64,000 nt of DNA. Origin: Metellina segmentata. Its lineage: Eukaryota > Arthropoda > Arachnida > Araneae > Tetragnathidae. The DNA lies in NCBI GenBank assembly GCA_947359465.1, contig OX375881.1:75539914-75603913 (forward strand), written 5' to 3'. The notes under the pieces are model-generated. The model had not been told where the DNA came from. It was given only the letters and a program-made list of their open reading frames with translations, and ran no database searches. Within the stretch, counting starts at the first letter, position 1. Each line of letters opens with the position of its first letter. This document shows positions 36,001-45,365 of this stretch, piece by piece. Both the position numbers and the translations under genes were made by a program.

Positions 36001-39000
36001 TCTCAAATTTAAAAAATAATGGGTTTTGCTCTAGATATAACGGTTGTAACAAAAAGTAGCGAAAATATCCAAAGATTCCGAATTTTGTAGGACCAACTTT
36101 TGATTGCATCCAATTTAATTATTAACCGATTTCAAAAATAATAGTACCGTAAGAAAGAGTACATTCTGAGGTATACTGCGATATTTTAAAAATTAAAAAA
36201 TAATAGTAATAAAATATAGATACGGCAGTTTAAAAAAAAAGTAACAAAAATGTCCTTATTTTTCCCGAATTTCAAAAAAATATTATCAAGAACCAAATTG
36301 AAATCCAAAAAAAACTCAACGAGCTGCAAAAATTTACGTTGAGAGGTACTCTTTAAAAAAAACTCACGGCTGAAGTGCGTGTTTGTACGTGTTTAGCTCA
36401 CTCTCGGAAAAAATTTCACTTCTTCAATTTTGACACTTAATAAAACCTAAACTAATAGCCGCATCGGAAAAAAATCTTGATAATTATCCAGGGAATACGA
36501 TGAAGAACAAACCATGTTAATTTCATTTTTTTCCGATCAGTACTTTCTCGGGAAACCGTCTAAGAATCGAGCTAAACAACACAGTTTTCAATTATGCGGC
36601 GGCGGTAACTTTTTTTTAATATAGAGAGATTTATTAGCCCACAGTGCTAAAAACACAGCTCATAATGCTGAAATAAAGTAATTCCTGCTCCATGCACTAT
36701 ATTTTTACAGTCAGAAACACAGCATAAAACTGTTTTATAACAATGTAATTTAATATATGACTTTTAATTTTATTCTAAATATTTTATTATTTTTATTTTA
36801 GAAAATGCCACGAAAGTGGATAAAGTCAAATAAGAAAGATAAGAAAGATAGTCAAATAAGAAAATATTATAATGTATTGAAATGGTTATAAAAGAAAAAA
36901 AGAGCCTTCAAGATGTTGCAATGGCTATGAAGATTTCAAAATCAGCTCTTGCACATCATGTGAAAACATATAAGAATTATGTTGATACAGATAACACTGT
37001 TTTTAGAAAAAAATTAGTATGTAATATGGTTTTCACAACTGATCAAGAAACTTTATTAAATAATTGTCTTCTAACTGCCAGTTATATGAACTATGGACTT
37101 GGTAGGCAACCAGTTCGAAATTTGGCATACGAATATGGAAATGCATTGAATCTAAATATTTCAGATTCATGGAAATCCAATAAAATGGCTGGAAAGGACT
37201 GGTTCTGTGGATTTATGGATCGACATCCCAAACTTTCCCTGAGATCCCCTGAAGCTACTAGTTTTGGAAGAGGTACAAGCTTCAATAGAGCTAATGTTCC
37301 AGCTTTCCATAAAAATTTTAAAAGCTTATATGACCGATGTAAGTTTACAATGGATCGAATTTACAATTGCGATGAGACTGGTGTTACAACAGCTCACAAG
37401 CCCCAAAAAGTTGTGGCTGCAAGAGGTAATAAGCAAGTGGGACAAGCAACTTCAGCAGAGCGTGGAGAGCTTGTAACTGTATTATGCATCATTAATGCAA
37501 TAGGAAATGCAGTACCACCTGTATTTGTTTTTCCAAGAGTAAATTTCAAAGATAGTTTTATGGAAGGAGCACCTGTTGGTAGCATTGGATTTGCCAATCC
37601 CAGTAGCTGGATGAATGTAGAAATATTTTCAAAGGCACTGGGCCATATAATTCCCTAAACCAACAGTTCAAAAGATAATCCAATTTTGTTGATACTGGAC
37701 AACCATGACAGCCATGTTACAATTGAAATAATCAACAAGGCAAGAGACAATGATGTTTTTATGTTAACGTTTCCACCTCACTGTAGTCATAGGCTGCAAC
37801 AGCTGGATGTATCGGTATATTCCTCATTTAAAAGCCTGTATAATGCAGGTTGCAATGCTTGGTTTATAAACAATCCGGGGAAAACTATTAACATCTACCA
37901 CCCAGCAAAGCTTGTTGAAATTTCATACCAGGCATCATTCACACCAAAAAATATTACTTCTGGGTTTAAAAAAATTGGAATATATCCATTTAATAGTGAG
38001 TCTTTTGGAGATGAGTTTTTGACATTGTATGTTACAGACCATCCCTTGCCGGTAAATAATGATAATAACAACAGTAGTTGCCTTCCTTCAACATTTAACC
38101 CACCTGACAATCCTGTTAATATCGGTGTTAGCATGCTGTCCTCATCTCAGATTTTGCCGTTTAGTCCCGCAGACATAAGGCCATTCCCCAAAGCAGAACC
38201 TAGGAATCCACTGAAGAAAAATAAAGGAAGAAAGAAAGGACGAACAAAGATATTAACAGATACCCCTGAGAAGATGGAAATTGAAGAAGCAGAAGCTGCC
38301 AGACTAGAAAAATAAAGCGTCAACTAAAACCTGTATGTAAAAAGTCAAAAAAACTAAAAGTTAAAAAAAATTTACAGTTTAATGATGAATCTAGTGATAG
38401 TGAAGGGTCATTACTTTCTTTACATGACACTTCAGATGATGAAATATTTGATCATCATGTGCATGATGACATGGAAATAGCACAAGAGATTGACAGAATG
38501 GAGGACAAACCAAACATAGAGGAAAAAGAATTTGTGCTTGTCAAATTCCACACCAAACGATCAATTGTTTACTATGTTGCAAGGGTGGAGAGTATTGACA
38601 ATGATACTGAAAGCTACAATGTGAAATTTATGAGAAAGGACATGAAAGGAAATTTTAATTTTCCTCAACAAGATGACTATAGTATGATAGGAAAAAAAAA
38701 GATATTATCATGAAATTGCAGCCCCCACAATTGGTTGGTGGGACCAGTAGAGCACAGTCTTGTTTTTCTTTTAATGTGGACCTTTCTCATTATGACATTC
38801 GCTAATTTTTCTTTAATTTTTTAAATGTGTCCTACTCCTCCCACCCATGAGGGATTAATGGGACAAAATTCTTGTGATTTGTAATTGATCAAAAGTAATA
38901 AAATTATACAACATTTAAATGCTGTGCATTTTTTTTAAATAAGTTAAAACATGCATGTTTATTATCCAACCATTTGCATCTATAAATAAGCAGGGGATAA

Positions 39001-42000
39001 TGAATAAAAAAATATTTATGTGAAAATGTCCCAAACCTCCCTCCTCTCCCCTAACTATAAAGTGGATTCTAAAAATGAATGAAAGCTATAAACATTTGTT
39101 CACTCCAAACTTTCTGTCAGCATACTATCCTAAGATAATTTTGAAGGTAATTGAAAAGATGATACCAATGAAGGAAGAAAACTCATGCAATTAATGCAGC
39201 TATTACAAAATGTGGAGTAGATTTGACATCTTATTTATAGGTTAATTTGTTATCATTTACTGACAGCAGTACTTGGTTAGAACATTTAGTATTTCAACTG
39301 AAAATGTCGTGAAAGAGGCTGAATTTTAATAGTCCAACTTCAGTGTAGCAGAAAATCTTTTTGCAAAGGTTTTGTAAATTCTATGGGTTTTGCTGTCATT
39401 TTATTTTGGGGGTAAGTTGAACTCAAAAGGATGTCATGCAATTTCTATTTTCTGAAAATTGTACCTCGAGGTAATGAAATAATAATTTGGAAAAAATTAT
39501 TGTGAACAAATTTCAGTCATAAGCTAACTCAAAAACACACTTGAGGAAAAATATTTGTAAATAAATACATAAGTTTGAATCCATACTCTTGTAGATAGAT
39601 AAAAAAGAAACTTCCAGCCAAATTAATGAATATACAAAATTTATGTAAGAAATAATCATAATTTTTCTTGCATACATAAACAGATACAACATTTAAACAG
39701 AACATTACAGAACATTTAAAAACAGATACATATTTGTTCTTAAAGCATAATAAAAATACAGAATACATTTTGTTATTTGGATGATGGATTTTAAAATTTA
39801 CATTACCTGTATAGGTTCCCGAGATTTACTTCGACAATCCCACGCACAGACAGTATTATCCACAGAGGCAGAGAGAATAACAGTAGATTCTTCATTGAAT
39901 TTTACAGCATTTACGAAACCTAAAACATAAATTTCAGTTATACAGCAACAGTGATAAATTAGTTTTAAATAAGAACAAAACAAAACTACTTTTTACAGTC
40001 ATTTTTATATGTAAAGTTTACCAATCTTTTAACTAAACAAAGATAATACTCAATCAGATTAAATAAAATAGATTTATGCTAAATCTCTAAATAATTTTTT
40101 TTTTTTTCATTATTGTACAAAGCACAGAAATCGGCATTATATGTATATTGGTGACACAGATATAAACAAAATACGATCAGTCACTATGGGATTCATTCAC
40201 CAGCTTTGCCTTTGTTTAAATATGCTTAATTTCAACAATGGTGCAGCATAAAAGGGCCAAAACTACATAGATGAGTTCACTGCTCATATAAGTCATTAGC
40301 AATCTGATTACAGAAGGCAATGAGAAATCTTGAAGATAGAAATCAACCAAGAAAAGAAAATAATGTGAGCAAACATAAAAATTGGTTAGACATTAAAAAA
40401 ATACCAAACCAGATTTGGACCAAATGGGATGCAATTGAAGTTGGCTGTACAGAAACTAACAGTGGTAACATAAGCAAAGTGGGCACATTTCAAATTGCAC
40501 ACTGCACTGGAAATAATTAACATCAGTAAGAATATGAAATGAAGTTTAGTATTTTGGATTCATTTTATTTCATTTGGAGGTAGCATGCTAATTACAAATG
40601 GATTTAAATAAGGTATAATATGAGTAATGCCACTGCCATCAATAGATATAATAAATTAAGTAACTTTAGCTAAAATATCCATACATATCCAAGCCTTCTG
40701 CATCATAGGGTCAATAAAGACCAAGTAAACCCCTAGGATCTGATAAAAGTTTGAATACATATATCTAATACAACATCTAACGTAGACCTCCACCCGAGAC
40801 CACTAACCCAAATTGGGCATCAACTGAATTCTATTACTGTCTACAGGATGAGCAGGTGCTGAGAACTGGTTTGGTAAGGTATTTTAATTAACATCATAGA
40901 GCAATACAATGGGCTATTGACGAGTCCTGAATCAACCCCTGAAGGGAAAGATTCAAGGACAACACCGCATAATTTTGAACCAGTCAGATGACAAGGCAAC
41001 CTGAGCTGACACACCACTGACAAAACTTCCACATCACATCAATGTGATGATGTTTGAAGCCACAACAGAATTAACGTGCACCAGGTACCTTTGGACTCGA
41101 CAGCCTATGGCTGGACTGAGAACTATTGTAATTGATTAATCAATTCTGAGAAGCAGGAGGATCCAAACATCTTTTGGAGGATATGGAGATAGCTGTGGCC
41201 AGCATTTAAATATTAACTTGAAGAAAACAGGAAACTTCAATAAGCCAGTTTAAGATATGTGGTCATTAGGGCAACTTTTTGCAACAAATCCAACTTTTTT
41301 TTCACACATTATACGCTGCATGTAAAGTACTAAATCCAAAATTCCTCCTTCATGGAGTTTATTGTAAGCAAGTTATAACTGCAACTTTCTGCATGAATGC
41401 AACTTTTTGCATATATGCAAACTTTTAAAATTTAGCTTAAAATAAATTAATATGAAATTACTATTTCCTTCTTTACCCTCTGAACCAACCCTTTGATCAC
41501 GTGTGTCTGATCTTGGGAATGACGAAGTATGGCGGATCAAACAAGAAGTTCGCAGAAAGAAGATGTTCATCCTAACAAACGAAAGTGAAATAAATGTCAC
41601 AAAGTACTTTTAACACATTGGTTGGCACTCTTGATAATCCAGAGGAAACTTGTGTAATTGACTCCAGAGTTTGCGAGGTGAGTATCACTCATCAATATGT
41701 TGTTCGCCTGGTAGATGACATTTTAAAATCTCTGATTGTTGAGTGAAAGGATTTTGGGCTTCTGCTATCCAATGCAGCACATTATATGACTGCAGTTTTT
41801 CAATGTTATAGAAATTACTGGCCAAGGATCAGCCATTAAACTTTCTTCTGTATTTCAGTATGCATTATAACACTGTTGTACATGACTAAAAGTGTCAATA
41901 TATTTTGAATTTTTTCATTCTTTATGAATAATTTATTTTAGAATTTAGTGTATCAAAAATAAATGCAACTTTATTTCCATAAATGCAACTTTAGGGATTT

Positions 42001-43277
42001 ATAAATGCAACTTTTCCCATTTGTTCTGCAACAGAAAAGTTGCCCTAGTGATCAGACATATTCAGGGGGTTGTCTTACCACCCTCCTGTATAAAATGTTC
42101 CTAATGTTACAAATATAAATGTTGCAGTTAGCTTAATCCATGTAAATCAGTTCTCCTAAAGCTATAGCAAACAAAATGCATATTCAGCATTATGGCAATT
42201 TTGATTGGTTGTCGAACCAAGGTGAATAAAGTGCTGTCGTGTAGGTAGAAAAAAAATAGCTTTTCGTTGCTGTTTGTCCATTTACCAAGGGACATATTCA
42301 AGACAAATGTTCATGGATCTTAAACCCTCTCCAAAATATGCTATGATGAAAAACAATAACCAATAGCTGCTGAAACCAGTTTAGTCAATAATTAAAGTTT
42401 GATCAATCATGCAATTAAAACATGTAAATACATTAATCAGCATTATGCTGCACATAAACATGCTGTAAGAAAAGACTGCATCACCTCCATATTATATGAA
42501 TATATGTCTGCATGTGGTGTGATTGGTTAGTCATTGTTCTCACTCTTTGCTATACAGTGGCTAACTAAACCAGGATCTAGATTACACTATGTAACAAACA
42601 TACAAATAGTTTTTGTTGGCATCCAAATATTACTTATAACCAGACTCCCAATTGAGGGAGGTCACCAGTACTGTGGTAATGTTTCCCATGAAATGTGGAA
42701 AACTGTACTGTAATGTGTAGTACATCCCAAAAACTTTTATATACAAGAAAACAGCAAAAATTATACATTTGTGCCAGTTAAGCAACGAGAGGGGCCCATT
42801 ATCTAACATGATATTGGGTGGTCCAAAGGTACACTTATAACCAATACTTTCTTCCTACATAAGGTTTGGAAAATATAATAGTAACCTGCATGACCTCTGT
42901 ACTTCCTCATAATCTGAGCAGTGCTCACATCCCAATAAAATATACACTTGTCCATTCCGGCCGATACAAAATGAGAACTGTCTGAAGATGCTTGAACATC
43001 CAACACCTCATACCCATGACCCATGTAGGTTTTAAGCAAGCTGGCTTTGTAGGGATTCCACAGTTTAACTGATTTGTCGCTCCCAGCAGTTAGGCAATAG
43101 TTTCCATCAACTGCAAAAGTGTAAACAAGGGTTTTTTTTATTTCGGGACTAAACATAAGAATAAATCTAAATTTGAAAACACAGTGAGTTGTTTCATACG
43201 ATACCGTTGAATCGAACAGCTCGCACAGCTCCTTGCTTGCAACTTAACTGCTTTGTTAGAAACGCAGGAAATGTCAT
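23920..43277 (-). CDS. Wdr83: WDR83/MORG1 WD40 scaffold protein, complete 7-exon gene
   Basis: Seven coding exons join in frame: 43277-43205, 43110-42886, 39919-39807, 32200-32068, 30311-30203, 26758-26644, 24078-23920. They total 927 nt, giving 308 residues against about 315 in human WDR83. All introns are GT-AG and the phases agree. The product is one seven-bladed WD40 propeller; the blades end in motifs such as VKLWNP, IFYWDV, VCAWDC, IRRYDMR, LRLVDKD, VYSWDL and VYLW. The best-matching stretches to WDR83 as I remember it are GAVRAVRFN, VDGNYCLT, GHGYEVLD, VNAVKFNEE, GQLHQDDLG and GHKNENY. In animals WDR83 is known as an ERK-pathway scaffold (MORG1) and as a spliceosome C-complex component. 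Start choice: ATG at 43277 has A at -3 and an in-frame TAA nine bases upstream. Codons are intact throughout. The introns are large (up to 7.6 kb) and full of transposons. Confidence 0.94.
24079..26643 (-). other. WDR83 intron 6
   Basis: AT-rich intron between exons 6 and 7. I see no transposase trace, inverted ends or tRNA-like segments. A T-run at 25481-25496 and local A/T-rich patches are the only structure. Confidence 0.6.
26644..26758 (-). CDS. Wdr83: WDR83 exon 6 (blade 6)
   Basis: The acceptor TTGCAG leads into YSGHKNENYRVESCLNHTDS and the blade end GSEDGYVYSWDLIE, followed by donor GTATTC. The exon ends on a codon boundary. The GHKNxxY element matches vertebrate WDR83. Confidence 0.93.
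27531..27976 (+). mobile_element. Helitron-like element with eroded 3' end
   Basis: Starts TCTATTATTATAAAATGAAGCG, a common arthropod Helitron 5' form. It continues with ATGAGATTTGGCACACAAGTG and the interior GTGACGTCACGTCAATTGGA. Towards the end are two AGCAAACCAAATT repeats and CACCGGGGGTTAGAGAGCAG, recalling the CCGGGGGTTGGCGAGCG end seen at 11390-11410. The terminal hairpin and CTAG are lost. Confidence 0.55.
28255..28900. other. Less AT-rich unidentified block in WDR83 intron 5
   Basis: This block is visibly richer in G and C than its flanks, with CpG dinucleotides. An open frame of 110 codons at 28346-28678 (RRLSLVESRVRNLL, ARAKTKIVFAFRN) shows no family I know. The sequence may be a solo LTR or a short retroelement piece, but no duplicated flank was found. 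Confidence 0.35.
30203..30311 (-). CDS. Wdr83: WDR83 exon 5 (blade 5)
   Basis: The exon encodes SLNCVTFTKDGQCVLASCLD then STLRLVDKDGGEVLSE. DSTLRLxDKDxGExLxE is a signature stretch of the family. Acceptor is CTTGTAG; donor is GA|GTAAAT, phase 2, completing a Glu codon with exon 6. Confidence 0.93.
30312..32067 (-). other. WDR83 intron 4
   Basis: Holds a degraded gypsy-type retroelement on the plus strand (30640-31430); the rest is AT-rich and unremarkable. Confidence 0.6.
30640..31430 (+). pseudogene. Ty3/gypsy-like RT-RNase H remnant
   Basis: Forward traces in several frames: YLDDVIIASHNDVEHE (catalytic YxDD-type box) at 30656-30705, LRKSKLP/ISPLPEKIE-like residues near 30830, TIVELRRFLAM at about 30870-30900, and IFTDHKPYLC at about 31270-31300 from the RNase H region. 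Order and spacing are right for a gypsy-type polyprotein, but stops are frequent. No LTR was found. Confidence 0.65.
32068..32200 (-). CDS. Wdr83: WDR83 exon 4 (blade 4)
   Basis: The exon encodes IMRDAKDSVTSLSVSDYEIL, then TGSLDGCIRRYDMRAGQLH. Acceptor is TAG before ATTATG and donor is T|GTGAGT. There is no stop-free ORF above 60 codons here, so simple ORF listing misses it; homology and splice phase (0 in, 1 out) identify it. Confidence 0.92.
32437..32599. mobile_element. pogo/Tigger-derived MITE
   Basis: A 163-bp unit with inverted ends CAGTAGAATCTTGATTA and CAGTAGAACCTTGACAATC (minus), flanked by TA at 32435-32436 and 32600-32601. The termini resemble Tigger/pogo CAGTARAACCT ends. No coding content. 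Confidence 0.8.
32914..33362 (+). mobile_element. Helitron-like element, 3'-truncated
   Basis: Aligned by eye with 10782-11434. Shared: TTACATGGC (TTACGTGGC), TTTGGCAACACTGTGCAATT, TGCTGGGTATTCGATTTCC and CAATCCCTTCTGTTAGGACA. It stops after GAACCAATGAGGA, before the hairpin present in the other copy. Its start has expanded to a (TA)n run at 32915-32935. Confidence 0.7.
33600..34277 (+). pseudogene. Non-LTR retrotransposon 3' end, tandemly duplicated
   Basis: RNDIANELAKESS at 33714-33755 is the end of an RNase H domain as found in R1/Jockey-type LINEs. It is followed by LSRFKSGH and a Cys-rich tail. A stretch of about 190 bp, from CAGACGACTTTGTCGAG (33903) to GTTATTGTAGTGAAT (34091), is repeated at 34095-34275 (CAGATGACTTTGTGATG ... 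GTTATTGTAGTGAAT) with about 80 percent identity. Stops break both copies. Confidence 0.6.
35095..36629 (-). mobile_element. Helitron-like element with internal tandem array
   Basis: On the minus strand it starts TCTCTCTATATTAAAAAAAA near 36629 and ends in GGGGGCGGACCCCCCTAG at 35095, the same hairpin-plus-CTAG end as the copy at 10782-11434. A second similar terminal block (CCCCCTGCTCGCTTACGCTCG) appears internally at 35310-35333. No Rep/helicase is encoded. Inserted in the pogo element upstream of its transposase. Confidence 0.7.
35724..36230. repeat. Three tandem units of about 185 bp within the Helitron
   Basis: AACTTTTxATTGCATC begins units at 35724, 35911 and 36095 (spacing 187 and 184). 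Each continues through ATTGTACCATAAG and AGAGTACATTCTGAGGTAT-like sequence. The truncated relative at 18060-18560 has one unit's end only. Confidence 0.85.
36805..38713 (+). pseudogene. pogo-family transposase, three lesions
   Basis: The first Met at 36805 (MPRKW) follows a TTTTATTTTAG acceptor-like site. The frame changes near 36870 and then runs 36882-38315. It has a psq-type HTH (KSLQDVAMAMKISKSALAHH), a CENP-B-like domain (WFCGFMDRHPKLSLRSPEAT) and a DDE domain with Asp in IYNCDETGV, ILDNHDSH and HRLQQLDVSV. An in-frame TAA at 37656-37658 splits it; a Gln codon there would need one C-to-T change. At 38306-38313 the frame shifts within an A-run, and a C-terminal acidic and basic tail continues in the next frame to 38713. 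All catalytic residues are present. Family: pogo/Jerky. Confidence 0.82.
39807..39919 (-). CDS. Wdr83: WDR83 exon 3 (blade 3)
   Basis: The acceptor TTTTAG at 39920-39921 opens the exon, which encodes FVNAVKFNEESTVILSAS and ends with CAWDCRSKSREPIQ before the donor GTAATG. The motif FNEExTVILS is a close match to vertebrate WDR83. The exon ends on a codon boundary. Confidence 0.94.
40862..41120 (-). repeat. SINE family B, copy 2
   Basis: Shares AGAGCAATACAATGGGCTAT, CCAGTCAGATGACAAGGCAA, CTGAGCTGAC, and TTAACGTGCACCAGGTACC with copies at 43805 and 45105. The tRNA-like head at the high-coordinate end is worn. Confidence 0.65.
41264..42050 (+). mobile_element. hAT-like deletion derivative
   Basis: Inverted ends CATTAGGGCAACTTTT (41264) and CACTAGGGCAACTTTT (minus, 42050). 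Several further TGCAACTTT units follow inward at both ends. The centre encodes GTLDNPEETCVIDSRV, VVRLVDDILKSLIVE and LLLSNAAHYMTA, which resemble a transposase catalytic domain of the DUF659/hAT group. No convincing target duplication was found. Confidence 0.6.
42886..43110 (-). CDS. Wdr83: WDR83 exon 2 (blades 1-2)
   Basis: The acceptor TTTTGCAG precedes the VDGNYCLTAGSDKSVKLWNP block. The second blade carries GHGYEVLD and a WDV end, followed by KYRGHAG. The donor G|GTTACT follows the first base of a Gly codon. Open reading continues past the donor for some codons, but that tail does not resemble the family. Confidence 0.94.
43205..43277 (-). CDS. Wdr83: WDR83 exon 1 (start codon)
   Basis: The exon encodes the short N-terminus beginning MTFPAFLTKQ and ending in the conserved GAVRAVRFN strand of the propeller. 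The donor is G|GTATCG and leaves one base (phase 1) that completes a Val codon with exon 2. The intron behind it is only 94 bp, the shortest in the gene. Confidence 0.9.
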
Positions 43278-43804
43278 TTTTACTTAAGAGAAAAATCAAC
43301 ATTAGATATATATTCAATTTGATTAAAACGCAGAATTGCGTTCCCAGACAGAACAATCTGGCTCTGTCCTGTAAGCAATCCTGTTCGCTTTTGTAGATTG
43401 TTGAGAAATGCTCAGAAAACGATATTAAAAAAAAAACACCACTAAGAACGAGTTTGTTTATTTACAAAGGAAAGCCGGGAATGGTTATTGAATTCGTTTT
43501 ACTTCAGTTTCTTATTTTTGATTACGATAGATTACGGCAACTGGTCTCTCCTAGTTACTATAGAAACCAGACTATGTGTTATTACTTTCAAAACCGTCGT
43601 ATGCGGGTGGGCTGATGCACGTTTGTATGTCTCATGGTCTTAAATTTCCTCACATTGGTGTAGTGTGAAAGTTTAGAAAATAGGGTGCCAACTCAGGTAA
43701 GACCTCGTCATCTGACCGTCCTCGGATCTCCCTTCGGGTTAATTCCGGATCGTTGCAAATCGTGTTGCTTCAATGTGACGTTAAAATATATGGGTTAGAG
43801 CCGA

Positions 43805-44075
43805 GGCAGTTATTTTAATTAAAGTTGTACTGGAGCAACAAAACGGGCTATTGATTAAGGTCCAGAATCAAAAGAATGTGTTGGTTATATCAAAACACTT
43901 CATAATTTTAAATACCGGTCAGATAACGAGGTCACATTAAACTTCCACACTACATTTGAGACCATGACAGATTTAACGTGCACCATCCTCATTTGCACAA
44001 GATGGTCTTTGGTTGGATTCGAACTCGCAACCCTCAGGTTCCAACGTGAGTAGCGTTTGATCTGCAGCGGCAATG
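43805..44075 (-). repeat. SINE family B, copy 3
   Basis: Runs from TTTTAATTAAAGTTGTACTG and GGAGCAACAAAACGGGCTAT through CGGTCAGATAACGAGGTCA to a tRNA-like head. On minus, the head has GGTTGCGAGTTCGAATCC as box B at about 44035-44015. Confidence 0.7.
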
Positions 44076-44119
44076 AAACTCGAACACTCGATTGTAAATC
44101 AGAAATCACCGAGTTACCA

Positions 44120-44450
44120 CTTGTAGGGATTATGTAGATGAGGCGAGACGTTACACACACAAATTTCCGCAAAACAAACCTCGTATAACCAAAGCATTTC
44201 CTCCACAAAAAGTCCGAAAAAAACACAAATCCTCCGAAAAATAAATTTCGTATTGGAAGGATTTGTGTGTAGCATCTCGCCTTATTTAATTCCCGACAAG
44301 TGGTGACAAGGTGACCCGGGCGTGATTTTTTATCCATGTATATCCGTGTTCCTCGTATATGTTCTGAACATGACGTCGTTGACTTGTTTACCGAATATGG
44401 TGCAAGCACTTCGTGAACAAAAATTCGAAATAAATTCCGAATATACAAAT
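44120..44450 (+). repeat. Possible LTR fragment with primer-binding site and inverted arms
   Basis: GAGGCGAGACGTTACACACA (44138) and the complement of AAGGCGAGATGCTACACACA (about 44284) are inverted arms. Just after them lies CGACAAGTGGTGACAAGGTG then ACCCGGGCGTGA, which resembles the junction of a gypsy LTR with its leader. No downstream coding trace was found, so the reading is tentative. Confidence 0.35.
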
Positions 44451-44538
44451 CAGTTGTTTAGGCGATAAACCACACTGTAAAGTAACTCCGATCTCTATCA
44501 TGCAAGAGCATCTGGAAATAATTAAAATCTTCAGTTTG

Positions 44539-44539
<1 letters not shown>

Positions 44540-44574
<35 letters not shown>
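44540..44574. repeat. (TA)n microsatellite
   Basis: An uninterrupted AT dinucleotide run of about 34 bases. Confidence 0.95.
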
Positions 44575-44575
<1 letters not shown>

Positions 44576-44599
44576 CTTACACTTAAAAAAGTCCATAAA

Positions 44600-44990
44600 A
44601 ACCTTACTCTTTAGCTACCCCAAACATCCAAGTAAATAGACATATAGTTAAGGGAAGTTTTGTAGACGCAGAAGAAATAGACCAATGGAAAAATCGAAAC
44701 TACTTTCACAACTCACAGATTAATAGTCCAGTGTGCAAACCCACTGAGCCCAAGTCCTTAAATGTTTACAATCTACATATGGAAATTTTCACGAGTCCAA
44801 ATTGCCCACTCTGTGGAAAGGACGGTTATATACAGGTACCACCATCCAAGGATGATCAGCTGTGTGTGGCTCCAAGGTGAAAAGGTATTGGAGTGCTAGA
44901 GCCCTGCTGATGAGACCGACTTTTTTTCTCTTACTGTTCTTGTGTTCTTTGATTAGGATGTTTTGTAAGATGATTGTCATATTATCATGC
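44600..44990 (+). pseudogene. Non-LTR retrotransposon tail fragment
   Basis: A forward trace has SPNCPLCGKDGYI (Cys-rich tail) and, in another frame after a short gap, LQGEKVLEC, resembling the C-terminal end of arthropod LINE ORF2. It is short and shifted; family cannot be given. Confidence 0.4.
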
Positions 44991-45104
44991 CATTCGAAGT
45001 AATAAACATATCAAAAGACAGGAGAAAGGTAAAAATGGTTTGGTTAATCTTATTTTAGGTAGTCTTGTTTTTACGCTGCATTAAACGGGAGTAGTTGATT
45101 GACG

Positions 45105-45365
45105 GAACACTGGAGCAACACAATAGGGTATTGGCTCCTTTTCCCAGAGGAAAGATATGAAGACACCTCGTAACCTTTAACCAGTCAGATGAAATAAACA
45201 CCTGAGCTGGCATCTCACACAACTTCCACTCCATGGCGCGAGGTCGAGTCGACAGATTTAATATGCATCAGCTAGTGTACACGAGTCTTAGGTGGACAAA
45301 GTTCTGAACTCGCAACCCTCTGGTTGCCAATCCGTTACTCTTCCAATTGCGCTATTGCACTGAAT
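45105..45365 (-). repeat. SINE family B, copy 4
   Basis: Contains GGAGCAACACAATAGGGTAT, CCAGTCAGATGAAATAAACA and CACCTGAGCTGGCATC. On minus, a tRNA-like head near 45365-45300 has AGCGCAATTGGAAGAG (box A) and GGTTGCGAGTTCAGAAC (box B). This is the copy with the best preserved head. Confidence 0.72.

Larger units (their letters stand above)
34617..39051 (+). mobile_element. pogo-family element (Jerky/Tigger-like), split by a Helitron
   Basis: Ends GGGGAGTGGAAGGAGTGG (34617) and GGGGAGAGGAGGGAGG (minus, 39051) are inverted, with TA at 34615-34616 and 39052-39053. Subterminal GGGACATGTCCC and CCTCCC motifs repeat at both ends. It encodes a DDE transposase (36805-38713) with few lesions. The Helitron at 35095-36629 lies in its 5' non-coding part and so did not break the gene. 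Confidence 0.85.
32201..39806 (-). other. WDR83 intron 3 (7.6 kb), transposon-rich
   Basis: From low to high coordinate it holds a pogo-derived MITE (32437-32599), a Helitron-like element (32914-33362), a LINE tail duplicated in tandem (33600-34277), and a pogo-family element (34617-39051) with its own Helitron insert. More than 80 percent of the intron is accounted for by these elements. Confidence 0.7.
39920..42885 (-). other. WDR83 intron 2
   Basis: Contains a SINE family B copy (40862-41120) and a hAT-like derivative (41264-42050). A T-run at 40087-40102 and AT-rich single-copy-looking DNA make up the rest. Confidence 0.6.

Noticed and set aside
35822..36109. 95-codon minus-strand ORF
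   Set aside because: It spans the 185-bp tandem units of the Helitron, and its internal repetition reflects those units.
42803..42885. Extension of WDR83 exon 2 beyond 42886
   Set aside because: The frame stays open, but the GT donor at 42885 joins in phase with exon 3, and the extension has no resemblance to WD40 proteins.
43900..44448. 182-codon minus-strand ORF
   Set aside because: It crosses a SINE head and the possible LTR fragment; no family match.
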